64,000 bases of DNA, from the NCBI RefSeq assembly GCF_947501225.1, contig NZ_CANMUW010000014.1:62001-126000 (forward strand), written 5' to 3'. The first letter of the stretch is position 1; the number at the start of each line of letters is the position of its first letter. This document shows positions 34,601 to 42,347 of this stretch, one piece after another. The DNA comes from an uncultured Shewanella sp. GTDB taxonomy: Bacteria > Pseudomonadota > Gammaproteobacteria > Enterobacterales > Shewanellaceae. Position numbers and translations under genes: made by a program. Under the pieces are notes generated by a model. That model was not told the DNA's origin. It was given only the letters and a program-made list of their open reading frames with translations, and did not search any database.

Positions 34601-36628
34601 TGTCTCACCCGCCACTAACCCCAGGCTCAGCCCGTGAGCGTCTATCTGTGCAACAGAGGTGTTCTCCACCTGCCAGGCGGCGAAGTCTGTCAGCTCCTTA
34701 CTGCTGCCATCTGAGAAGATCCCCGTTAGCGAGTATTGCTGGCTATTTCCCGCGGCGACAGTAGCTGTGGCGGGCGAGATGATAAGTGACTTAAGCACAG
34801 CATCGGTTACCGTGGCCGTCGTTGTTGACGAAGTCGTTCCGGCTGGGTTTTCTTGTTTTAGCTCCGAATTAAGCGCTGCAGCCTTGGTATCAAATCCTGC
34901 ATAATTCGCCGAGATATCTGTCTTCCCAACCGTGTGAGCAGTTGCATAACCGCCCATATCACCCAAGATTACAATGCTGACGATATCGCTGTTTCCCGAG
35001 CTCCAGGTTGCCTGCTTTGTTACATCACTGCTATGACCATCGGAAAAATAGGCTATTGCCCGATACTGTCCCTGAGTCCCGACCGGCGCCTGTAGATCTC
35101 TGGGCGTTATCTGAAGACCCGAAATTGCAGCCTCTGTAACGGTTAGTGTTGTGGTGCTACTCATCCCCATATAGTCGATAGAGATGTCGGTAACGCCTGG
35201 TGAGAGTGCTCTGGCCTTCCCCGCCTTGGCGCCAGTAACACCTATGGTTGCGACATCAGCCTCACTGCTCTGCCAGTATCCCAGCAGGGTGATATCATGC
35301 ACACTGGCATCGGAGAACCTGGCTCTGGCGCTATAATCAACATAGGTACCGGCAGGTGTCACGAAATCTATGGGGAATATCTCGATGCTCTCAATCACGG
35401 CGGAGGTCACTTCGGCGACAGCGGAAGCAGAGAGCTGATTAAACTCGGCATACACCTCGGTCACCCCGGGGGTCAATGCCGTCGCATGACCAGCCTCTTC
35501 CCCTTGGGCAACGATAGCTGCGACCTGCTTATCTTCGACAAACCAAACAGCATCCCGGCTGACATCAACCACGCTTCCGTCGGAGTAATATGCGGTAGCA
35601 ATATAATCTCCCTCGGTACCCACCGGATATTTAACTTTAGCCGGAGTCACTGTCAATGCCGTCACTTGTGGCGCAACAACGGTAGCGTTGGTGCTGTCAC
35701 TTAGCGAGATATCCGCAAAACTCAGACTGGCACTCACCCGCGTGGTACCTATCTCTTGTGCACTCAATACCGCTTCAGCGTCGATAGCTGCAATATCGCT
35801 CACACTCGACTGCCAGGAAGATTGCCCGGTAACATCGATACTGGCCCCATTATCTAAAACCAGATGGGCCTGATATTGCGTGCTTGTGCCTCTTGGCACA
35901 GTGATATCTGTTGGATTGATGACTAACTTCTGTGGCCTCGAACCTAACACCACCAACTGCGCCTCGGCGCGGCCTGTAAGGTAGACGGCATTGACCGAGG
36001 TGACACCGGGCGCTATGCCCGTAGCAAGCCCTTTTTGATCAGCTTGATTTGCCACCGAACCGATAGCGGTATCATCAATACTCCAATCAGAAAAATCGGT
36101 CACATCCTGTTTATGAGCGTCTGCAAACAGCGCAACGGCTCTATAGCGCTTGGACATATCAACCAGCACCTCAAGCTGCGCCGGTTCAATGCTCAAGGCA
36201 ACAAGGGCGGCATCGGTAACAATCAGCTCAGCCGAGTCAGAAAGCCGTTCACCACCCGGTTGCTCCGACTCGAGGGTTGCGGTGATCCTGGTCTTACCCA
36301 CCGACAGGGCGGTCGCCACTCCCGAAGCGCCTCCCGAAACAAGAAAGTCGGCAATAGTCGGCTCACTGCTTGACCAAGTTACCTGCCCGGTGACCTCTCT
36401 TCTCTCACCATCGCTGAATGTAGCGATGGCAACATATTGATCGCTGGTATTTACCGCCAGCGTATTAATCTCGGGGGTGATATTCAGGGCTATCGCATAT
36501 GCCGGACAGGGGTTATCACTACCGCCACACTCTGAAGATGGGAAGCCATCGTTATCACCGTTACATGCTGCCAGCAGGAAGGTCAGCAGCAGGATAAAAT
36601 AGGTATTAATCGCTTTAAGGTGTCTCAT
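31613..36628 (-). CDS. Giant lipoprotein with 18 Ig-like (Big_2) repeats
   Basis: A 1671-residue exported lipoprotein: the signal MRHLKAINTYFILLLTFLLA ends at lipobox LAAC (Cys22). Eighteen tandem ~90-residue Ig-like units follow, each of the form [L/I]xVxP...VxxG...QYxAxAxFSDGxxxDVT...WxSS...G.T.I.A.Y.G...VTDA. From about unit 3 to 14 two types alternate (WQS units and YSDGHSSDVT/WSS units), implying growth by pair duplication. No C-terminal enzyme or anchor domain is present. It probably forms a long surface or periplasmic fibre for adhesion or envelope bridging. It is co-transcribed with the OmpA-like gene 11 bases upstream. Confidence 0.85.
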   Translation of the reverse strand: MRHLKAINTYFILLLTFLLAACNGDNDGFPSSECGGSDNPCPAYAIALNITPEINTLAVNTSDQYVAIATFSDGERREVTGQVTWSSSEPTIADFLVSGGASGVATALSVGKTRITATLESEQPGGERLSDSAELIVTDAALVALSIEPAQLEVLVDMSKRYRAVALFADAHKQDVTDFSDWSIDDTAIGSVANQADQKGLATGIAPGVTSVNAVYLTGRAEAQLVVLGSRPQKLVINPTDITVPRGTSTQYQAHLVLDNGASIDVTGQSSWQSSVSDIAAIDAEAVLSAQEIGTTRVSASLSFADISLSDSTNATVVAPQVTALTVTPAKVKYPVGTEGDYIATAYYSDGSVVDVSRDAVWFVEDKQVAAIVAQGEEAGHATALTPGVTEVYAEFNQLSASAVAEVTSAVIESIEIFPIDFVTPAGTYVDYSARARFSDASVHDITLLGYWQSSEADVATIGVTGAKAGKARALSPGVTDISIDYMGMSSTTTLTVTEAAISGLQITPRDLQAPVGTQGQYRAIAYFSDGHSSDVTKQATWSSGNSDIVSIVILGDMGGYATAHTVGKTDISANYAGFDTKAAALNSELKQENPAGTTSSTTTATVTDAVLKSLIISPATATVAAGNSQQYSLTGIFSDGSSKELTDFAAWQVENTSVAQIDAHGLSLGLVAGETEIIASYLGIKTTAKLTVTDAVITGLQVTPVSSILAAGYHRQLVATAFYSDGHSSDVTRLAMWSSDDTGIAEVVSSGIQAGYVTAAAVGDTQVRANFDGMSASAGIRVTDAILESVSLSPVKRTIAAGNTQQYQFVGIFSDGTNIDLTQLASWQSSVQDVATVDRRGLALTYIKGMTRISASYIGFTSDAELIVTDATVTGLQVTPANATVPKGISGQYKAEAFYSDGHSSDVTQLATWSAVDPAVINIVAVGSSAGFAEALAVGETKIEASYSGELAQANIEVTDAILEKLVVSPIRATVAAGLTQAFEATGVFSDGSSKDLSLESDWQSLDISVASVERGGLASSYLAGETLVTASYAGLSDSSTLTVTDAALSYIQVTPAKVKVPAGTEGQFEARAFYTDGRSEDITGVASWISLDQAIVHIGTGSLDGGFANAISRGNIQIEAQYLGMSSSAEVEVTAAELVELTVTPADASVAAGLEQPYQAFARFSDGSSKEVTLESSWQSSRTDIATIDSTGTAHTLVPGMTELQASYKTLTAKASLFVDEAVLTQLQLTPVTSTVNIHETQQYVLRAFYSDGYSADASSAATWTLADDTIAHVVTSGFMAGRVTGDSQGKTLINAHYNGMDAQAEVVVSEFEYLGVQVEPADGYVIVNKTTQLQAFAVYRDSRGNITQKDVTEQSDWRPGDRSKLSIGPTGLAHGIEAGVSATFAIFQGIEGEGRLSVYDSEVRSLEVTPDNLEVPVGTKGRYKATATMFNLERVDITDKATWSSSQPDVIHMVTTGTDGGTGIARATGSSEITAQYEGVSDKVTTSVTDPVLVSIEITPGDDVIYAEWPFQFTAMAHFSDGRSVDVTLDASWKSDSPGNILIQTGNSRAGEAMGLNYDVSATISVSYQGKLDSRLVSVVKNSVKTVEVAPSDITLEVGGYQLVEVWVTYANGTSENYADYVDWSSDYPDVATGWRGEIDAHAVGNAIVTATFDGQSGTANVEVIPAS

Positions 36629-36639
36629 CTATACCGGCC

Positions 36640-37698
36640 TTATCTCTCATCTGTAGTGGTTGAGGGAACATGAACCATCACGCGGCGGTTCCTATGCCTG
36701 TTTGACTCTGTCGAGTTATCGATAACCGGAGAGCTTTCCCCAAGAGCGCGCACCTCTATCTGCTCCGGCATAACGCCATTTGCCATCAAGTGATCTGCTA
36801 TGCTTTGCGCCCTTCTTTGAGACAAGGCCAGGTTATAATCCGTGCTTCCCTTAGAGTCGGTATATCCGGTTATCAACACCTTGACATGAGGCTCACTATT
36901 GAGTCGCTCAATGACAGGCTGAAACTGGAGGGGATCGTTTATGGCACTGCTATCAAAATCAAACAGGGCTGTCACTGAGATGGCCGCAAGCACGACTGGG
37001 GCGGGAATGACCTCCTGCTCAACAACTACCCGCAAGGTCACAGGCTGAGTTTTTGGCTCAGGCTGACTCTTACCCTGGCCGAATCGATAGCTCAAGCCTA
37101 AGGTAGTCAGGTGACCATTACTGCCGCCGATATAGTCGCTGCCCAGACTGTCGATATATTGATATTCGAGTCTCGCCACCCAGGAGGCTGACAACTTATA
37201 CTCCAGACCAAGGCCCGCTATCGGTGCCCAATCACTGTCAGTTTTACGATTCACAGGCCCCTGGTTTTCACCATCCCAGTGAAATGTGCCCGCCTTGGCA
37301 AACAGGTCAAAATTTTCACTGACCGGCAGGCGCGCCGATACCGACAGTTCAATACCCGACATGCTGCCGATGTAGGTCTGATTAACGCCACTTTCGGGAT
37401 ATACCGCCACCGCCTCTCCTAAGTCAAGGTAGGCGGCCTCAAAACCGATATGTTCCCACAGCTGATACCCGGCAGAAGCGCCGAAACTCAGGTCATTACC
37501 GTCGCAACTGAGACTCCAGGGTTCGCAGGCATTTTGGTAGTGCATCTGTCCCAGCTTGCCGCCCAGATAAAAATAGGAGGAAAAGGCTGAATCCTGAGCT
37601 TGAGAGGAACGGGGCTCATCGGCAACAGCGACAAAGGACAAGCTTGAAAGGGCTAACACACAAAGAGGAAAAACAGACGATATTCGAATATTTGACAT
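36640..37698 (-). CDS. OmpA-like outer-membrane protein
   Basis: A 352-residue outer-membrane protein. The signal peptide (cleavage near VAVA-DEP) is followed by an eight-stranded-type barrel (SYFYLGGKLGQMHYQ, AGLGLEYKLSASWVARLEYQ, LTTLGLSYRFGQ). A linker rich in Pro/Gln leads to an OmpA C-terminal peptidoglycan-binding domain with VTALFDFDSSAI, TGYTDSKGSTDYNLALSQRR and the RNRRV end. It heads an operon with the Ig-repeat lipoprotein, so the two may form an envelope-spanning surface assembly. General OmpA-like structural roles are the alternative. Confidence 0.88.
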   Translation of the reverse strand: MSNIRISSVFPLCVLALSSLSFVAVADEPRSSQAQDSAFSSYFYLGGKLGQMHYQNACEPWSLSCDGNDLSFGASAGYQLWEHIGFEAAYLDLGEAVAVYPESGVNQTYIGSMSGIELSVSARLPVSENFDLFAKAGTFHWDGENQGPVNRKTDSDWAPIAGLGLEYKLSASWVARLEYQYIDSLGSDYIGGSNGHLTTLGLSYRFGQGKSQPEPKTQPVTLRVVVEQEVIPAPVVLAAISVTALFDFDSSAINDPLQFQPVIERLNSEPHVKVLITGYTDSKGSTDYNLALSQRRAQSIADHLMANGVMPEQIEVRALGESSPVIDNSTESNRHRNRRVMVHVPSTTTDER

Positions 37699-37914
37699 AA
37701 CAGCTTCCCTGACAGTTTATGATTGGAGTCAACGTTAAAACATTAAACTATATACGATTCTACACCAGATAAACTATTTGTCTCAGCAATAGCTCTCATT
37801 AGCGCAGCAAATATCTCCAACCGTAAACAAGACTGACTTTCCTTTTTTCTAAATTTACCTCTTACAAGGTATTGGTTATCATGAGCTACGAAATCTGACT
37901 AACCGAAAATTATA

Positions 37915-38385
37915 ATGAAAATACTATTAGCTATTGTCGTCATCGCGGGTGTTATCTTCTACTACTTCACCTCGATGAATAATCAAAAGGCCGCGCAGGA
38001 AAATATCAAGATAGGCAGTGCTTTCCTGAGCGAGAACAAGCTCAAAGAGGGAGTGGTCACAACCGATTCCGGATTGCAGTATCAGGTATTAGTCAAAGGG
38101 GATGGTACGACTCACCCGAAAGCGAGCGATACCGTAACTGTGCATTACCATGGCACATTGATCGATGGCACCGTCTTTGACAGCTCGGTAGAGCGGGGTG
38201 AGCCTATTGCCTTCCCGCTTAACCGCGTGATCAAGGGCTGGACTGAAGGGGTTCAGTTGATGGTTGCGGGTGAGAAGACCCGTTTCTTCATTCCAAGCGA
38301 GCTGGCCTACGGCAACCGCAGTACAGGTAAAATTACCGGCGGCTCGGTACTTATCTTCGATGTCGAGTTAATCAGCATAGATTAA
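37915..38385 (+). CDS. FKBP-type peptidyl-prolyl isomerase, membrane-anchored
   Basis: A 156-residue protein with one N-terminal membrane anchor or uncleaved signal (residues 2-19) and a single FKBP domain (about 50-155): SGLQYQVLVKGDG, VTVHYHGTLIDGTVFDSS, PLNRVIKGWTEGVQLM, FFIPSELAYGN and LIFDVELI. Active-site aromatic and Asp residues appear intact. It lacks the dimerising helical N-domain of FkpA/FklB, so it is a short anchored type. Periplasmic prolyl isomerisation is the expected role. It is monocistronic. Confidence 0.88.
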   Translation: MKILLAIVVIAGVIFYYFTSMNNQKAAQENIKIGSAFLSENKLKEGVVTTDSGLQYQVLVKGDGTTHPKASDTVTVHYHGTLIDGTVFDSSVERGEPIAFPLNRVIKGWTEGVQLMVAGEKTRFFIPSELAYGNRSTGKITGGSVLIFDVELISID

Positions 38386-38403
38386 TTGCCCGCAAATAAG
38401 CAT

Positions 38404-38437
38404 AAAGCCCCGGACAGGTCACTGTGCGGGGCTTTTT
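38404..38437 (+). terminator. Terminator after the FKBP gene
   Basis: Stem AAAGCCCCG / CGGGGCTTT with a 14-base loop, followed by a run of T. The A-rich 5' arm may also stop the converging M24 transcript. Confidence 0.82.
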
Positions 38438-38460
38438 AGCTTTAGAGGCTAATGACTCAT

Positions 38461-39678
38461 CTAAGCCTCATAGCCGAACGGGTCATCGATGGAGTGTGCC
38501 GGTTTGGTGAACCATACAGGGCCCTGCTCTGTCATATAGAAGTGGTCTTCATGGCGGACACCAAACTCCCCCGGAACGCAGAGCATAGGCTCATTGCTGA
38601 AACACATGCCAATGGCGAGCGGCGTCTCATCGCCCCTCACAAGATAGGGCCATTCATGAATATCCAGACCGATGCCATGACCGGTACGGTGTGGCAGACC
38701 CGGCACAGCGTAGTCGGGGCCAAATCCCGCCGCGACGAGTACATCCCTTGCTGCCTTGTCAACACTCGAACACGGCGCACCGATTCTGGCGGCTTCGAAG
38801 CCGGCAATCTGCGCGTCCTGCTCATACTGCCAAAGTTCACGTTGACGAGCACTCGGCGTGCCGAATACATATGTACGGGTGATATCCGAGTTGTAACCCT
38901 GTAGCTGACATCCGGTATCGATAAGTACCGTGTCATTCAACTCGAGGGCTTTAGGTGACTTAACACCATGAGGGTAAGCGCTGTCCTCACCGAAAAGTAC
39001 GATACAGAAATAGGAGCCTGCGGGGATCCCCACCGCCTTATGTGCCTCATTGATGAAGGCCTCGACTTCGGCAACTGTGATCCCTTCACGCAAAATGCGC
39101 GCAGCCGCCTTATGCACCTCCAGCGTCATATCCTTTGCACGCTGAAGCAGGCTAAGCTCAGCTTCTGACTTGATCATGCGGCAGGTTGCGGTAACCGTTT
39201 TCGCGTTAACATAATCGAACCCGGGATGAGAGAGACGTACACCATCGAAGATAAAGAAAGCAGCTGACTCATCGATACCAACCTTACCCGAGGCGATCCC
39301 CATATTGTTCAATACAGCGCCGAATAACTCATAGGGGCTCTCATCCTCCTGCCAGGTGTTGACCCGGCCTTCGATAGCCATAAAGCCCTCGAGCGTATCA
39401 ACCTCAAAGGCCGGTGCGATATATTCGACCGCTCCCTTAGCCGGAATGATGGCGCCGACCATGCGCTCGCTCGCATACCAGCGTGTGCCGGTAAAATAGT
39501 ATAAGTTGGTACCGGCATTGACGTAGATAGCCTCAATCCCCTGAGATATCATCAGCTCCTGAGCCTTTTCTATGCGGGCTTGGTACTCCACACGACCAAT
39601 AGGTTGGGTACCTTCGGTCATATCGGTCAGTTTCGCCAGCTCTTGTTCTACGGTTGAACCGCCTACACCTAAGGTCAT
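38461..39678 (-). CDS. M24-family Xaa-Pro peptidase
   Basis: A 405-residue pita-bread metallopeptidase with an N-terminal creatinase-like domain. Metal ligands are visible in order: Asp in LIDTGCQLQGY, Asp in NSDITRTYVFG, His in RTGHGIGLDIHE, Glu in FSNEPMLC and Glu in VRHEDHFYM. Family members cleave an N-terminal Xaa before Pro. Exact specificity (Xaa-Pro aminopeptidase, dipeptidase or a creatinase-like activity) is unclear. GAGGGGA lies close before the start. It is transcribed alone. Confidence 0.85.
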   Translation of the reverse strand: MTLGVGGSTVEQELAKLTDMTEGTQPIGRVEYQARIEKAQELMISQGIEAIYVNAGTNLYYFTGTRWYASERMVGAIIPAKGAVEYIAPAFEVDTLEGFMAIEGRVNTWQEDESPYELFGAVLNNMGIASGKVGIDESAAFFIFDGVRLSHPGFDYVNAKTVTATCRMIKSEAELSLLQRAKDMTLEVHKAAARILREGITVAEVEAFINEAHKAVGIPAGSYFCIVLFGEDSAYPHGVKSPKALELNDTVLIDTGCQLQGYNSDITRTYVFGTPSARQRELWQYEQDAQIAGFEAARIGAPCSSVDKAARDVLVAAGFGPDYAVPGLPHRTGHGIGLDIHEWPYLVRGDETPLAIGMCFSNEPMLCVPGEFGVRHEDHFYMTEQGPVWFTKPAHSIDDPFGYEA

Positions 39679-39917
39679 CTCATTCCCCTCATCTTTAATT
39701 AGCCGGGATCACACCAAGCCCCCGACTTTAACCTCATATTACTCAGGTCAGGCTCGAGCTACCGAACCAGCCATGAAATCAGAACCACTTTCTAGCATAA
39801 AATATACAAAGTATCAGTAGAAATATATTCAGATGGGTATAGGATGGCTGAATTTCAGGCAGAACGGGAGTAAATGAAACTGGTGCAGAACTCCTCTTAA
39901 GGCCTGGAACAGGCAAA

Positions 39918-39945
39918 AAAATACCGGCCAATCAAGCTGGTATTT
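39918..39945 (-). terminator. Terminator of the PAP2-barrel gene
   Basis: On minus, an imperfect AATACCAGC / GCCGGTATT stem with a 7-base loop is followed by a T-run, about 20 bases after the PAP2 stop. Confidence 0.75.
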
Positions 39946-39965
39946 ATCTAAGAGAGCAATAATCT

Positions 39966-41279
39966 CTAAAAGGCATATGCCACGGTGAAGCCGCCATAAC
40001 TCAGAGATAGATCATTAACTAACTCTTTCGTCTCAACCTGCTGCTCAAACTGACCGGCCACCAAAGAGGCCGACCAACGCTCATCGAACCGATAGCCTAA
40101 GCTTACCCAAACATCCTGAGAGTCAGCCGTACCGGAAAATGATGCACGGTAGCCAATACTCCCTGAGATAGTGTCGGTAAATTGGTATCCCAGCTCGGCC
40201 ATGGCCGCCGGAGCAATAAACCAGTCATCACGCTCACTCAGGTTATCACCTTCGATATCATCTAAGCGTATCGAGAGGTGATTAATGTTCAAACCGGCCC
40301 CCACATCGAGCTTCCAGTCACTGTTGGGCAGTAACTCAAACAGGTAGTCGGCGGTCAGACCATACAGGCGATAAGCCGAAACGACCTCCTTGCCGGCGCG
40401 ATACTGTTTTCCCCCGAAGTGGATATCTTCATTGAGTTTGACGGTGTCTCTGGCTTCGAACGGCGTTAAGCTGAAATAGAGGTACTGAGTTTCATCCACT
40501 CCCCACTTAACTCTGGCCGAGGAGTAGGTGTGAGGTTCACTCTCGCGGCTGAAATCATATAGATCGAACGCCTGATTGCCTGTGTCCTGAATGCTGTTCT
40601 CTTTAGTGTCGGCGCCGCCGATAAACAGCTCATAGCTATTGCGATAGCTCTTATCGACGCTACCCCAGTCACTCTTATGCTTAGATTCGATCGCGGATTT
40701 AGGCCCGGCTCTGCCCGGCGTATAGTTCATCGCCAGCCCGACGCTCCCCTCTCCTATGGTAGGAGTTATCACGAAATCGGACCGATTATATGGCTCGGTC
40801 CAGTAGAGACTACTGAGCACGGCGATGGAGCCGCCGGCCATCACATCATCCAGGTAGTGACGATTCGCCCATACACGGCTGGCTCCCACAAACGCGGCCG
40901 CACCGTATGCCGGGATCCCCCAGGCATTACCATACCTGTGATGTATGTATGCGGCTCCGGAAAATGCCGCCGAGGTGTGCCCGGAAGGAAAGGAGTTATG
41001 CTCGCTACCATCGGGCCTGAGTCTGGCATAGCTGAACTTCAGGGTATGGGTAATAGCTGCGGTGGTCGCAACCCCCTTTGTGAGTTGCCAGGCGCCCTCG
41101 GTATCGCCAATCCAGAGGCTTCCTGCCAATCCTCCTGCAGGAAGTAGGATCTGAACCACATCTCCGATGTCTGAGAAGGTGCCGGACTGGCCGGCAAAGA
41201 TCTCACTTTGGGCAATCGCCGAGGTGCTCAAGAGAGCAGTCGATATTGCTGCGACTATCTGTTTTATCTTTATTTTCAT
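39966..41279 (-). CDS. PAP2 phosphatase fused to an outer-membrane beta-barrel
   Basis: A 437-residue exported protein. The signal peptide (to about residue 23, AIAQ) precedes a PAP2 domain with all three catalytic motifs: K81xxxxxxRP (KFSYARLRP), PSGH 98-101, and SRxxxxxHxxxD (S134-D145). From about residue 160 the pattern changes to amphipathic beta strands (FVITPTIGEGSVGLAM, DVWVSLGYRF) and ends in GGFTVAYAF, a barrel-type terminal Phe. It should act on lipid or prenyl phosphates at the envelope. The order phosphatase-barrel suggests an outer-membrane-tethered enzyme. It is not a frameshift product. Confidence 0.82.
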   Translation of the reverse strand: MKIKIKQIVAAISTALLSTSAIAQSEIFAGQSGTFSDIGDVVQILLPAGGLAGSLWIGDTEGAWQLTKGVATTAAITHTLKFSYARLRPDGSEHNSFPSGHTSAAFSGAAYIHHRYGNAWGIPAYGAAAFVGASRVWANRHYLDDVMAGGSIAVLSSLYWTEPYNRSDFVITPTIGEGSVGLAMNYTPGRAGPKSAIESKHKSDWGSVDKSYRNSYELFIGGADTKENSIQDTGNQAFDLYDFSRESEPHTYSSARVKWGVDETQYLYFSLTPFEARDTVKLNEDIHFGGKQYRAGKEVVSAYRLYGLTADYLFELLPNSDWKLDVGAGLNINHLSIRLDDIEGDNLSERDDWFIAPAAMAELGYQFTDTISGSIGYRASFSGTADSQDVWVSLGYRFDERWSASLVAGQFEQQVETKELVNDLSLSYGGFTVAYAF

Positions 41280-41327
41280 TGTTATTCACTCGAGGGAAGC
41301 GGTTAAATCTACATTGGGTATTAATTC

Positions 41328-41362
41328 ACCTATATTACATATGTAACACATGTAACATAGGT
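41328..41362. promoter_or_regulatory. Operator-like palindrome upstream of the PAP2-barrel gene
   Basis: ACCTAT / ATAGGT arms enclose the 12-base palindrome TTACATATGTAA and overlapping direct repeats of ATGTAACA. It lies about 50-80 bases before the start codon. No regulator was identified; several classes with TGTAA half-sites are possible. Confidence 0.5.
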
Positions 41363-41419
41363 GGCATCCAGTCTCTAAATGAAAATATAGAAATGTGATT
41401 TATATCCACTATGACGCCG

Positions 41420-41468
41420 ACGCCCCACCTGCCATCTGACTCTCGCAGTCAGTTGGCGGAAGAGGCGT
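41420..41468 (-). terminator. Nested hairpin after the ROK gene
   Basis: GCCATCTGACT / AGTCAGTTGGC (one mismatch) around CTCGC, nested within ACGCC/GGCGT. It starts just past the ROK stop on minus. There is no T-run, so termination strength is uncertain. Confidence 0.5.
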
Positions 41469-41475
41469 TGAGAGG

Positions 41476-42255
41476 CTAACTCTCATCCTGAGTAAGCATC
41501 TCTTTCAATCCACGACACACTAAGGTTTCCATATCATGTACACGGGATACTTTAACCTGAGACCAGGGAGCCGTTAACGCCATATCCTTGAGTGCGCCGA
41601 TACAGCCTTTGTAGTAATCATTACTGTTCATCATGCTACCGGCAAGCCAGATTCGATTCGGATTGAGCAGGTTCACGGACCATGCGATCCCCATCCCCAG
41701 GTAACTTCCGGCGCGAAACAGCTCCCCAGAGGCGTCGACTCCCCTTGCTTGGTCTGAGTAGCCACAGGCCAGTTGCTCGAGACTAAACTCACCGGACTCG
41801 GTCATCACCCGGCAATGACCCAACTCTCCGGCGACCCCGGATGCTCCTGTAAACAATTTGCCATTCATGGCTATGGACATCCCTATCCCGCTGCCACTCA
41901 TGATCAACAGCTCGCACGCGTGTTTAGGATCGCTGATGGCCTGTATGCCGGCATCGATATCATTTGAGATAATGATGTTCTTAGCCCGGCTCAAGATATC
42001 CTGACGGGTGAGGCCGCTTAACCCCGGCAGCGAACTGCTGGAGAGTAGCCGGTTATCCTGAACCAACCCCGGTAGGGCTATCCCCAGTCGATACTCCTCA
42101 AATCCATAGTCTGTTTCTAACTCCTTTAAATGCTGATTTAGGCTAGCGATATTAAACCCTTCACCTGTCGCAATTTTATACTGCTCGACCCGACCATCTA
42201 GATGCATCTCAAATAATGCTGTGGTACCACCGATATCGACCGTTACTGTTTGCAT
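41476..42255 (-). CDS. ROK-family sugar kinase
   Basis: A 259-residue ROK protein. The ATP phosphate motif TVDIGGTTALFEM, substrate segment LGIALPGLVQ, and catalytic region NIIISNDIDAGIQA (catalytic Asp) with GSGIGMSIAMNGKLFTGASG and GELGH are visible. The Cys-rich zinc motif CxCGxxGC normally following GELGH is missing (only LACGYSD), so metal binding and stability may differ. It lacks the helix-turn-helix of ROK repressors, hence a kinase. It lies 92 bases after an MFS gene, probably one sugar uptake and phosphorylation unit. Confidence 0.78.
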   Translation of the reverse strand: MQTVTVDIGGTTALFEMHLDGRVEQYKIATGEGFNIASLNQHLKELETDYGFEEYRLGIALPGLVQDNRLLSSSSLPGLSGLTRQDILSRAKNIIISNDIDAGIQAISDPKHACELLIMSGSGIGMSIAMNGKLFTGASGVAGELGHCRVMTESGEFSLEQLACGYSDQARGVDASGELFRAGSYLGMGIAWSVNLLNPNRIWLAGSMMNSNDYYKGCIGALKDMALTAPWSQVKVSRVHDMETLVCRGLKEMLTQDES

Positions 42256-42347
42256 TTACTCAACCACCGCTTCCATCATCTTAGAAAGAGAAAAATACTT
42301 AATTTAAACAAAAATTCTAACATGAATTCACAGAGTAAGAGTGTGAC

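Noticed and set aside
31613..36628. Periodic DNA similarity suggesting a CRISPR or satellite array
   Set aside because: The period is about 270 bases and in frame; it reflects Ig-like protein repeats.
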